DNA from: UBA2206 sp049303905
Lineage (GTDB): Bacteria > Patescibacteriota > Minisyncoccia > Moranbacterales > UBA2206
Assembly: GCA_049303905.1 (NCBI GenBank)
Contig: JBAQNP010000012.1
Span: 1 to 29,926, forward strand
Direction of reading: 5' to 3'
Length of the DNA stretch: 29,926 nucleotides
Below the pieces are notes generated by a model. It saw only the letters and a program-made list of their open reading frames with translations, did not search any database and was not told the origin of the DNA. Below are positions 23,777 through 29,926 of the stretch, one piece after another (position 1 is the first letter of the stretch; each line of letters begins with the position of its first letter). The position numbers and the translations under genes are program-made.

Positions 23777-23805
23777 TTGGCTGTCGACTTTTTGTATGTT
23801 AAAGT
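23777..23805 (+). promoter_or_regulatory. Promoter placing transcription start at the sigma-factor ATG
   Basis: Plus strand: -35 TTGGCT (23777-23782), 17-bp spacer, -10 TAAAGT (23800-23805). The usual +1, about 7 nt later, falls on the A of the ATG at 23812, and no SD is present, so the mRNA is probably leaderless. Confidence 0.55.
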
Positions 23806-23811
23806 GGCAGT

Positions 23812-24366
23812 ATGAACGAAGAAGACAAAAACCTAATCCAGGCTTTCTTTGCGGGTAATGAGAGAGCCTATCCAAAGCTTTTGGAAAAATACTTGAAATC
23901 CGTCTATAATTTCTTGCGCACTTTCACAGCTGATTCGGACGCACTAGATGACCTGACGCAAGAGACCTTTATCAAAGCTTGGAAAAATTTGAAAAGTTTT
24001 GACACAGAGAAAAATTTCAAAACTTGGCTTTTCGTCATTGCCAAAAACACCGCCTACGATTTTCTCAAAAAGAAAAAAACCATCCCCTTCTCAGAATTTT
24101 CTGATGAGCAAGGAAATAATGCGCTAGAAAATATATCTGCCGATAAAATTTTACCTTTAGAAATGTTGGAAAAAGTTGAACAAGAACAAGTTTTTGAAAA
24201 AAAATTAACCCAATTACCAGCTGATTACCAAGCACTTCTGCTACTGCGCTACAAGGAAAATTTTTCCTTGCAAGAAATTTCCCAAATTTTGAATATTCCC
24301 TATAACACTACTAAAAGTCGCCATATTCGGGCATTGGAAAAATTAAAGAAAATATTAATGCAATAA
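23812..24366 (+). CDS. ECF-type RNA polymerase sigma factor (sigma-70 family)
   Basis: A 184-aa two-domain sigma factor. Region 2 occupies residues 5-90 (LLEKYLKSVYNFLRTF, DDLTQETFIKAWKNLKSF, KTWLFVIAKNTAYDFLKKKK) and region 4 residues 125-180 (LTQLPADYQALLLLRYKENF then SLQEISQILNIPYNTTKSRHI), with no region 1 or 3, as in extracytoplasmic-function sigmas. It should direct RNA polymerase to an envelope-stress-type regulon. It heads a plus-strand series ending in an ABC exporter; the next gene is a membrane protein of the sort that holds ECF sigmas inactive. A typical ECF -35 GGAAC was not seen upstream, so autoregulation is not evident. Confidence 0.93.
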   Translation: MNEEDKNLIQAFFAGNERAYPKLLEKYLKSVYNFLRTFTADSDALDDLTQETFIKAWKNLKSFDTEKNFKTWLFVIAKNTAYDFLKKKKTIPFSEFSDEQGNNALENISADKILPLEMLEKVEQEQVFEKKLTQLPADYQALLLLRYKENFSLQEISQILNIPYNTTKSRHIRALEKLKKILMQ

Positions 24367-24404
24367 ATTTGCACCTTTTTTAATTCTTAACTCGTATAAA
24401 TATT

Positions 24405-24815
24405 ATGAGCAAAAAAATCCACCAATTATTCAAAAATATATCCGAAATTAACCCGCCAGAAAAACTCTCCAATTTAATTTTATCAAAAATTGAAAAAATC
24501 AAAATAAGAATATTTTGGACAAAAATCGCAGTTTCGACATTTGGAGCTTTTGTGAGCGCTGGAATGTCTGTTTATTTTTTCATTATTCTTAAAGAATCTA
24601 TTCTTTTTTCGGAATTTTGGAGCATGCTTTCTTTGATTTTTTCTGATGCCAGCGTAGTCGCAACCCACTACCAAGAATTCTTCTTTTCTCTCTTGGAAAC
24701 ACTGCCCTCAATGACTTTTGCGATAATGTTAATTCCAATCTTCACCTTACTGATGTCAATATATTTCATTTTTGAAATTTATAATAAATTTAATAAGTCT
24801 AAATATTATTTTTAA
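24405..24815 (+). CDS. Putative membrane anti-sigma factor
   Basis: A 136-aa protein with a cytoplasmic N-terminus (residues 1-35, SEINPPEKLSNLILSKIEKI, a helical stretch like the sigma-binding part of anti-sigma factors) and two membrane helices (about 40-64 and 100-126) separated by a loop that should face outside. No HxxxCxxC zinc motif is present. Sequence similarity is low; the call is from topology and from its position 38 nt after the ECF sigma gene. It would bind the sigma at the membrane until a signal releases it. Confidence 0.6.
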   Translation: MSKKIHQLFKNISEINPPEKLSNLILSKIEKIKIRIFWTKIAVSTFGAFVSAGMSVYFFIILKESILFSEFWSMLSLIFSDASVVATHYQEFFFSLLETLPSMTFAIMLIPIFTLLMSIYFIFEIYNKFNKSKYYF

Positions 24816-24819
24816 AAAT

Positions 24820-25317
24820 ATGGAAAATTTAAAAAAATCTAACGCGCTGAAAATCACTTTGATCGTTATCGGAGAAATTCTAATTCTATTTTTAGTCTTT
24901 TCTTCCGGTGTGGCCGTTGGTCTCAGAAAGGCTCATTTTTCCTATAAATTTGGAGAAAATTATGAACGCAATTTTATGGGACCGCATATAGCAAATGAAA
25001 ATCGTCCTGATTTTTTGCCTCAACCTCCTCGCGGATTTATGAATAATTTTGAAGGAAAAGATTTCAGAAATGCTCACGGCATTGCCGGGAAAATAATTTC
25101 CATTTCCGAAAATTCAATAATCGTTGTTGACCGAGATAATAAGGAAAATACTATTCTCATAACCGACAAAACCTTTATCAAATCTCGCCGTGATGATTTG
25201 AAAGTAAGCGACCTTAAAACTGGCGATGAAATTGTAGTAATGGGCAATCCAGATATCAATGGAGTGATTAACGCTAGTCTTATCAGAATTTTTAATCCTA
25301 ATGACATAACGAATTAA
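24820..25317 (+). CDS. Membrane-anchored protein with DUF5666-like OB domain
   Basis: A 165-aa protein. The ATG at 24820 is 4 nt after the previous stop; an upstream in-frame ATG at 24772 would overlap that gene. One membrane helix (residues 11-31) is followed by a Pro/Asn/Phe-rich linker and, at about 88-160, a beta-rich domain GKIISISENSIIVVDRDN, then KTFIKS, LKTGDEIVVMG and INASLIRI, the DUF5666/OB-like pattern found in many secreted proteins. It should lie outside the cytoplasmic membrane. Between anti-sigma and exporter genes it may sense or bind the exporter's cargo; that is a guess. Confidence 0.68.
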   Translation: MENLKKSNALKITLIVIGEILILFLVFSSGVAVGLRKAHFSYKFGENYERNFMGPHIANENRPDFLPQPPRGFMNNFEGKDFRNAHGIAGKIISISENSIIVVDRDNKENTILITDKTFIKSRRDDLKVSDLKTGDEIVVMGNPDINGVINASLIRIFNPNDITN

Positions 25318-25318
25318 T

Positions 25319-26479
25319 ATGAAATTTATAAAAAAACATTATCTTTGGATTATTGTCGGACTAATACTAATTGGGGGTGGTTATTATTGGTATGCTAAAT
25401 CGAAAACCACGACTGCTGTTGTGCAATACAAAACAACAGCGGTCGCAAAGGGAACCTTGATTTCTTCAATTTCCGGCTCAGGCAATGTAATTGTTGACCA
25501 AAGCGCGACAGTTGATCCGACTATCACCGGCACAGTCGCAAATTTAGCAGTAAATATTGGCGACAGCGTCAAAAAAGGTCAAACACTTTTTACTATTGTG
25601 AATGACCAACTAGGAGTTGATGCTTCCAAGTCATATTCTTCTTACTTGCAAACAATAGCCTCCTTAGAAACAGCTAAGGCTAGCAAAAAAGAGGCTAAAA
25701 TTAATTACAATAATGGAAGTTCAGAAGAAAAATCATCCTTGAAAAATAAGTTAGAAGCGACGGAAATTTCCTTGGATATAGCCGAAAAAAATATTGCAAC
25801 AAGCTGGGCTACTTATCAAAATGCACTAGCTGATGCGGCTAAAAGAACTGTTCTCGCTCCAATCAGCGGAACGATTAACGCCATCAACATTAAAAACGGC
25901 GACGACCTTAGTCGACTTTCTTCTAATAGCAACTCATCCGCCCCAATTATCATTGGTGATCTTGCTACGCTCAAAGCTCAAGTGCAAGTTAATGAAGTAG
26001 ATATTTCTAATGTAAGCATCGGGCAAAAAGCAACAATGACTTTTAATGGAATTGAAGGATTGTCTCTGACTGGAAAAATAGAAAAAATGGATTCACTGGG
26101 AACTCTAACCTCTGGCGTTGTCACTTATAATGTCACGATTGGTTTTGATTCATTGGACGAAAGAATCAAACCGGCTATGAGCGTTTCTGCTTCTATCATA
26201 ACTGACGCTGCGCAAGATGTGCTTATGGTACCAAACGGTGCAATTAAAGCTCAAAATGGCAGTTCTTATGTGCAATTTTTGACCAATGGAAATCCAAAGC
26301 AAGTGCCGGTAGAAATTGGCTTGTCAAATAATACTGACACGCAAATTATAAGCGGAGTCAAGGAAGGAGATAATGTGATTACTCAAACTATAAAATCGAG
26401 TACTACTTCAACAACATCCGGATCTAGCACAAGCAGTCTGCGTGTTCCAGGACTTGGTGGTGGCGGAGGTCTTCATTAA
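25319..26479 (+). CDS. MacA/HlyD-type membrane fusion protein
   Basis: A 386-aa periplasmic-adaptor-type protein: one N-terminal membrane helix (residues 9-24), first lipoyl/barrel-sandwich half (GTLISSISGSGNVIVD ... GTVANLAVNIGDSVKKGQTL), an alpha-helical hairpin (about 105-165), second half (RTVLAPISGTINAINIKNGD), a beta-barrel (LKAQVQVNEVDISNVSIGQK) and a membrane-proximal part (VLMVPNGAIKAQNGSSYVQF). The end is Ser/Thr-rich, then Gly-rich (GLGGGGGLH). The partner is the ABC pair downstream. CPR cells are thought to have one membrane plus S-layer, so the adaptor may reach the outer layer rather than a TolC channel. The ATG overlaps none but is 1 nt from the preceding stop. Confidence 0.9.
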   Translation: MKFIKKHYLWIIVGLILIGGGYYWYAKSKTTTAVVQYKTTAVAKGTLISSISGSGNVIVDQSATVDPTITGTVANLAVNIGDSVKKGQTLFTIVNDQLGVDASKSYSSYLQTIASLETAKASKKEAKINYNNGSSEEKSSLKNKLEATEISLDIAEKNIATSWATYQNALADAAKRTVLAPISGTINAINIKNGDDLSRLSSNSNSSAPIIIGDLATLKAQVQVNEVDISNVSIGQKATMTFNGIEGLSLTGKIEKMDSLGTLTSGVVTYNVTIGFDSLDERIKPAMSVSASIITDAAQDVLMVPNGAIKAQNGSSYVQFLTNGNPKQVPVEIGLSNNTDTQIISGVKEGDNVITQTIKSSTTSTTSGSSTSSLRVPGLGGGGGLH

Positions 26480-26491
26480 AATTAAACAACC

Positions 26492-27202
26492 ATGATTGAA
26501 TGTAAAAATCTGACAAAAATATATGGCAGTGATGACACGAAAACTTATGCACTAAAGGATGTTTCTTTCCGCATCAAAAAAGGTGAATTTGTTTCTATTA
26601 TCGGCCCATCTGGCTCTGGAAAATCAACGTTGATGCACATTCTTGGAGCGCTGGATTCGCCCACTAGCGGAGAATATTCTCTGGATGGGCATGAGGTTTC
26701 CGCATTGGAAGATGATGAACTTTCTGATTTGCGCCGTAACAAAATTGGTTTTATCTTTCAATCTTTCAATCTCCTGCCAAGAACAACCGTCCTTAGAAAT
26801 GTTATGTTGCCCCTTCTCTACTCTGACCTTTCTGGTGCTGAAAGAGAAAAACGCGCTCGTGAATGTTTAAAATATGCCGGCATGGAAGAAAAATTATTTC
26901 AAAATCTTTCCAATCAACTTTCCGGCGGACAAATGCAACGGGTAGCGATTGCAAGAGCGCTGATTAATAATCCTTCCATAATTTTAGCCGATGAGCCAAC
27001 CGGAAATTTGGACACTAAGACTAGTCATCTTGTTATGGACGCTTTGCAAGAGCTCAATCAAAAAGGTCACACGATAATTCTCATCACTCACGAGATGGAT
27101 GTGGCTGATTATGCCAATCGGATAATTCATATTCGCGATGGCATGATTGAGAAAGATGAAATTAAGCATATAACATATAACATGAAACATGAAACAAAAT
27201 AA
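26492..27202 (+). CDS. ABC transporter ATPase (MacB/LolD type)
   Basis: A 236-aa nucleotide-binding subunit: Walker A GPSGSGKST (residues 38-46), Q-loop FIFQSFNLLPR, signature LSGGQMQR (143-150), Walker B IILADEPTGNLD (163-174) and switch H200. These wordings match the LolD/MacB family, which powers export or extraction of lipoproteins, peptides or drugs. The normal family end is about residue 220; here the last 14 residues (IKHITYNMKHETK) are encoded by tandem heptamers CATATAA/CATGAAA of the adjoining repeat element, so the tail looks acquired rather than functional. Confidence 0.95.
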   Translation: MIECKNLTKIYGSDDTKTYALKDVSFRIKKGEFVSIIGPSGSGKSTLMHILGALDSPTSGEYSLDGHEVSALEDDELSDLRRNKIGFIFQSFNLLPRTTVLRNVMLPLLYSDLSGAEREKRARECLKYAGMEEKLFQNLSNQLSGGQMQRVAIARALINNPSIILADEPTGNLDTKTSHLVMDALQELNQKGHTIILITHEMDVADYANRIIHIRDGMIEKDEIKHITYNMKHETK

Positions 27203-27248
27203 AAAAATATTTGTTACATGTTACATGCTTCAAGCTTCATGATTCAAG
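27167..27248. repeat. Heptamer palindromic element, ATPase-permease junction
   Basis: Left: CATATAA twice, then CATGAAA twice (27167-27194). Right: TTACATG twice, CTTCAAG, CTTCATG, ATTCAAG (27214-27248). CATGAAA copies pair with TTACATG copies at 6 of 7 positions. The left arm codes the C-terminus of the ATPase; the right arm supplies the permease start codon and next two codons. Confidence 0.8.
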
Positions 27249-28456
27249 ATTTATTCAAAGAAACAATTTGGTCACTCGCCGGAAACAAAGTGCGCTCTGG
27301 TCTCACGATCTTAGGTATTGTCATTGGCATTGCTTCGGTGATTGCGCTGGTAGCCATCGGACAGGGCGCGCAAAATTCTATTTCTAAAAATATCGAAGCA
27401 ATCGGTTCCAATTTAATTTTGATAAACCCAGGAGCCCAGAGAGTGGGTGGCGTGAGCCAAGGTGGAGGCAGCGCAGAGTCACTCACGGTGGAAGATGCCA
27501 ACGCCATTAAAAATGAAGTTGAGAATATTCAAGCCGTTGCCCCGGCTATTCAGAAACGATCTCAAGTAACAGCCAAGGACAATAATACCAACACGCAAAT
27601 TTTGGGGACAACTGCTGATTATCTGCTTGTCCGCAATGTCTCAGTAGATTCCGGATCATTTTTTAGCGATCAACAAATAAAAACTTCTTCTAAGGTGGCT
27701 GTTATCGGCCCAACAGTTCGCGATGATCTTTTTGGAACAAACGCTGATCCGATTGGACAAACAATCAGAATTAACAAGATGGATTTTCAAGTAATCGGAA
27801 TGACACTCACAAAAGGTGGCAGTGGTTTTGGCAATCAAGATGATATAATTTATATCCCCCTAACCACAGCCGAACATTATCTCTCCGGCGATGCAAACCT
27901 AAGCAACATCAGTGTGGCCGCTTTGGATCAAAATTCTATGGCTACTGTTCAACAACAAATCACCGAGTTGCTTTTAGCACGCCATAAGATTTCTGATTCT
28001 GCCGACGCTGATTTCACTATTATGAATCAAAACGACATCATTGCCACCGCTACCAGCATTACGGGAACTTTCACAATTTTGCTTTCTTCTATCGCAGGAA
28101 TTTCCTTATTGGTTGGTGGCATCGGCATTATGAATATGATGCTCACTACCGTCACGGAAAGAACGCGCGAAATTGGTCTACGCAAAGCTATTGGCATTAG
28201 AAAAATCTATATCAATTTGCAATTTTTGTCTGAAGCGGTCGTGCTCACTTTTCTTGGCGGAGCGATTGGAATTTTCCTAGGTTGGATTGCTTCGCTAGCT
28301 GTCACTCATTTTATAAGCTCATTAACAACTAGCATTTCGTTGTCTTCTATTTTTCTAGCTTTTGGCGTCAGCGCCTTCGTTGGAATAATTTTCGGCTTCT
28401 ATCCTGCCAGACGCGCCGCCAATTTGAGTCCGATTGAAGCGCTAAGATATGAATAA
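27239..28456 (+). CDS. ABC transporter permease, MacB/FtsX family
   Basis: A 405-aa permease with the MacB topology: one N-terminal helix (NKVRSGLTILGIVIGIASVI), a large extracytoplasmic MacB-periplasmic-core-like domain (about 45-270) and three C-terminal helices with the family signature VGGIGIMNMML ... RTREIGLRKAIG and a closing PARRAANLSPIEALRYE. The ATG at 27239 begins with MIQDLFKETIWSLAGNKVRS, the usual start; an earlier in-frame ATG at 27218 would translate the heptamer repeat. It works with the ATPase and MacA-like adaptor. Probable cargo is a peptide, lipid or toxic compound; unknown. Confidence 0.93.
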   Translation: MIQDLFKETIWSLAGNKVRSGLTILGIVIGIASVIALVAIGQGAQNSISKNIEAIGSNLILINPGAQRVGGVSQGGGSAESLTVEDANAIKNEVENIQAVAPAIQKRSQVTAKDNNTNTQILGTTADYLLVRNVSVDSGSFFSDQQIKTSSKVAVIGPTVRDDLFGTNADPIGQTIRINKMDFQVIGMTLTKGGSGFGNQDDIIYIPLTTAEHYLSGDANLSNISVAALDQNSMATVQQQITELLLARHKISDSADADFTIMNQNDIIATATSITGTFTILLSSIAGISLLVGGIGIMNMMLTTVTERTREIGLRKAIGIRKIYINLQFLSEAVVLTFLGGAIGIFLGWIASLAVTHFISSLTTSISLSSIFLAFGVSAFVGIIFGFYPARRAANLSPIEALRYE

Positions 28457-28482
28457 AGGCAGGATCTATTAACATTTAAATC

Positions 28483-28953
28483 CTACCCAGGGCCAGAGTC
28501 ATCTTGTGTTTCAAATTTAGATCTTCTACCAAGGAAAAAAGATTTTTCTATTCTCATCCAAAAAACAAGTATAATACTAAACCAAAGAACAGAAACAAAA
28601 AAACGCAATTCTGGAAAGATGAAGAAAAATATCCAGCCTAGAAAAGCCAGCGTTGTGCAAGTGGGGTGAACACATTTTCCATAGACTCCCAAATGAATCA
28701 TTCTTCTCATTTCATCAGCAGAATAAAGTCTAAATTTTCTCCTTTCCCAAATGGCACTAGGGACATAATAAATCAGAAAAAGAAAAAGGAAAGTTGCCAA
28801 GAAAATGGCCAAAAAATAAACATTAATATTTTTTTTATAAAACAAAATTCCAGAGGGAATGAAAATAAAAGCCAAGGCCACTCCGCAAACTACCAAAATC
28901 CACATATAGACGTGAGAGATAAATCTTTTTTTCATTCCTTTTTTAGTATACAT
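28483..28953 (-). CDS. Membrane protein, possibly ICMT/PEMT-like
   Basis: A 156-aa protein with four probable membrane helices (about residues 14-33, 45-65, 100-116, 119-135). The stretch GVYGKCVHPTCTTLAFLGW followed by a late RIEKSFF resembles the GxYxxxRHPxY ... E-E region of isoprenylcysteine carboxyl- or phospholipid-methyltransferases, but the usual Arg before His-Pro is Val and the protein is short, so activity is doubtful. It ends 27 nt from the convergent permease gene; between them is an imperfect GGCAGGAT/ATCCTACC inverted repeat (about 28458-28487) without a U-tract. A second Met at residue 7 could be the start. Confidence 0.6.
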   Translation of the reverse strand: MYTKKGMKKRFISHVYMWILVVCGVALAFIFIPSGILFYKKNINVYFLAIFLATFLFLFLIYYVPSAIWERRKFRLYSADEMRRMIHLGVYGKCVHPTCTTLAFLGWIFFFIFPELRFFVSVLWFSIILVFWMRIEKSFFLGRRSKFETQDDSGPG

Positions 28954-29011
28954 ATATTTGCTTTAAAACGTACTATTAATACAAAAAATGATACCGAATC
29001 TTTCGAAAATT

Positions 29012-29020
29012 TTATCCACA
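29012..29020 (+). promoter_or_regulatory. DnaA-box-like TTATCCACA upstream of promoter
   Basis: A perfect TTATCCACA lies one base before the -35 of the next promoter. The same box is found in promoter blocks A and B. Whether DnaA binds is unknown; no cluster of boxes or DUE marks an origin here. Confidence 0.4.
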
Positions 29021-29021
29021 G

Positions 29022-29050
29022 TTGCGCTTCTTTTGAATAAATTGTATAAT
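29022..29050 (+). promoter_or_regulatory. Promoter of the 235-aa gene
   Basis: Plus strand: -35 TTGCGC (29022-29027), 17-bp spacer, perfect -10 TATAAT (29045-29050). Predicted start near 29057, leader about 53 nt. It is the only good promoter seen in the divergent gap 28954-29109. Confidence 0.6.
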
Positions 29051-29109
29051 TTGAATGTAATATAAATATAAAAATAAATATCCACTCAAAATTTAGTGGG
29101 AAAATTAAA

Positions 29110-29817
29110 ATGGAAGAAAAAGACGAAAAAACAAATGAAAAAGTTCAAGCTCTTCGTGAAATGATTTACAGCGCGGAAAAAACTTTACAAGGCGCCAAGT
29201 CAATGCTACTTCAACTTGAAGGCAAAAAGAAAGTTGGTCGCAGAAAAAAAATTAGCGATGAGGATGCCGAGGATGGCAGGGTAATCGAAGGAACTTTCGA
29301 CGGACAAATTATGATTGGTACTGACGGCAAGCAATATCCCGTGCCAGCCAACTACGCTTCAAAATCAAAACTTGTCGAAGGAGATATGCTAAAACTCACT
29401 ATCACTCCCGACGGGTCTTTTATATATAAACAAATCGGTCCAACGGACAGAAAAAGAGTTATCGGAGTGGCTAATCTTGATGCGGACGGCGACTATTTTG
29501 TAGCAGCTGAAGGCAAGGCCTATAAAATTCTTCTAGCTTCCATTACCTATTTCAAAGTTGAACCAGGCGATGAAGTGACTCTAGTGCTACCGAAAAATAT
29601 TGATTCTGATTGGGGCTCCATTGAAAATGTTTTGCAAAAAACTTCCAAGAAAAAAGAAGAACCGGTTTATTCACAAAAAAGTATTAATGAAGTTTTGAAA
29701 GAAGAAAATAAACTTAGCGAAGACGCCCCAATAAATACCAGCGCTTCCCTAATTGATGAATGGGCGCCAGATCTTGAAGAACTAAAAAAAGAATTAAACA
29801 ATAGACCTGTTGCTTAA
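29110..29817 (+). CDS. Conserved CPR-type hypothetical protein with two beta-barrel-like modules
   Basis: A 235-aa soluble protein. Residues 1-45 form a charged coiled coil (KVQALREMIYSAEKTLQGAK) ending in a basic KKKVGRRKK. Residues 55-112 (GTFDGQIMIGTDGKQYPVPA, LVEGDMLKLTITPDGSFIYK) and 117-170 (VIGVANLDADGDYFVAAEGK, FKVEPGDEVTLVLPK) look like two small beta-barrel or OB-like modules. The tail is acidic. I recall similar proteins as common hypotheticals in Parcubacteria-type genomes, without an established role. The pattern of basic N-terminus plus OB-like units suggests nucleic-acid binding, but this is inference. Confidence 0.75.
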   Translation: MEEKDEKTNEKVQALREMIYSAEKTLQGAKSMLLQLEGKKKVGRRKKISDEDAEDGRVIEGTFDGQIMIGTDGKQYPVPANYASKSKLVEGDMLKLTITPDGSFIYKQIGPTDRKRVIGVANLDADGDYFVAAEGKAYKILLASITYFKVEPGDEVTLVLPKNIDSDWGSIENVLQKTSKKKEEPVYSQKSINEVLKEENKLSEDAPINTSASLIDEWAPDLEELKKELNNRPVA

Positions 29818-29821
29818 TAAC

Positions 29822-29926
29822 AATGCTTTCGCATGGAATCATCCTAATGATTCTGGAATGATCAGCTCGTAGAATCGAGATGGTAATTCCAGAGTCCGCA
29901 GGAGATTAGCATAGCTGTGTCGTCAA
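29822..29926. other. Hairpin-rich, relatively GC-rich segment cut by window end
   Basis: After the last gene the base composition rises and three hairpins follow in series: ATGC/GCAT (29823-29834), GAATCAT/ATGATTC (29836-29853) and TGGAAT/ATTCCA (29854-29891) enclosing CTCG/CGAG (29866-29879). No U-tract is present, so it is not a simple terminator. The plus strand has no ORF. On the minus strand one frame is open from the edge to a stop at 29839-29841, so a gene end is an alternative. It does not match recalled tmRNA, RNase P, 6S or SRP wording. Confidence 0.4.

Noticed and set aside
28457..28490. Bidirectional terminator between the converging permease and membrane-protein genes
   Set aside because: The inverted repeat has a mismatch and a 14-nt loop, with no T-run on either side.
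6537..29020. Replication origin suggested by several TTATCCACA boxes
   Set aside because: Boxes are kilobases apart, there is no dnaA/dnaN gene or AT-rich unwinding cluster, and one lies in coding DNA.
1..29926. UGA recoded as glycine (SR1/Gracilibacteria code)
   Set aside because: The abrB-like gene ends naturally at TGA, and recognised genes contain no in-frame TGA.

Overview
The window is AT-rich (about one third G+C), densely packed and uses TGA as an ordinary stop. No rRNA or tRNA gene, CRISPR array or intact transposase was seen. Small hypothetical proteins of a type common in Candidate Phyla Radiation genomes (for example the 235-aa protein at the right end), weak Shine-Dalgarno sites, and a compact mraZ-rsmH-ftsL-ftsI-murF cluster suggest a Patescibacteria/CPR bacterium, probably of the Parcubacteria group. 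This is inferred from gene content, not from a marker tree.

Layout. 1-2.9 kb (minus): a large secreted beta-helix/LCAT-type lipase/Ig-like protein, cut by the window edge, behind a small membrane protein. 3.0-6.5 kb (minus): accessory island A with a coiled-coil protein, a Cys-rich zinc protein, a 5'-truncated Dam-type methylase remnant, a small unknown gene and a Type II-like methylase/HARE-HTH nuclease pair. 6.5-7.9 kb: ysxC behind a protein with a CheD-like Cys/His pattern. 8.0-13.6 kb: the division/cell-wall cluster, with a good promoter, MraZ-type boxes and terminators at both ends. 13.7-16.0 kb: a probable three-gene operon (DUF3795-like, unknown, HD hydrolase). 16.0-21.1 kb: accessory island B with a single-chain R-M-S restriction enzyme, a separate PD-ExK nuclease, an AbrB-like regulator, a specificity-subunit-like remnant and a REP-like palindrome. 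21.2-23.5 kb: a small basic protein and typA/bipA. 23.8-28.5 kb (plus): ECF sigma factor, putative membrane anti-sigma, OB-like lipid/periplasm-facing protein, and a MacA/LolD/MacB-type exporter. 28.5-29.8 kb: a membrane protein and a conserved CPR-type protein, then an unexplained hairpin-rich end.

Most interesting non-coding signals. (1) Four gene junctions carry imperfect long palindromes whose arms are built from 7- or 8-base tandem words. The words differ between sites but the design is the same. (2) A 56-bp promoter block, 53/56 identical, sits immediately upstream of the first gene of both restriction islands. (3) A 12-bp-period tandem operator-like sequence lies just after the abrB promoter and recurs 5 kb away at the head of the DUF3795/HD operon, suggesting one regulator for both. 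(4) The sigma-factor promoter is placed so that transcription should begin at the ATG, giving a leaderless mRNA. (5) The typA leader has a terminator-like hairpin about 20 nt after its predicted start. All were found by eye; none was tested computationally.
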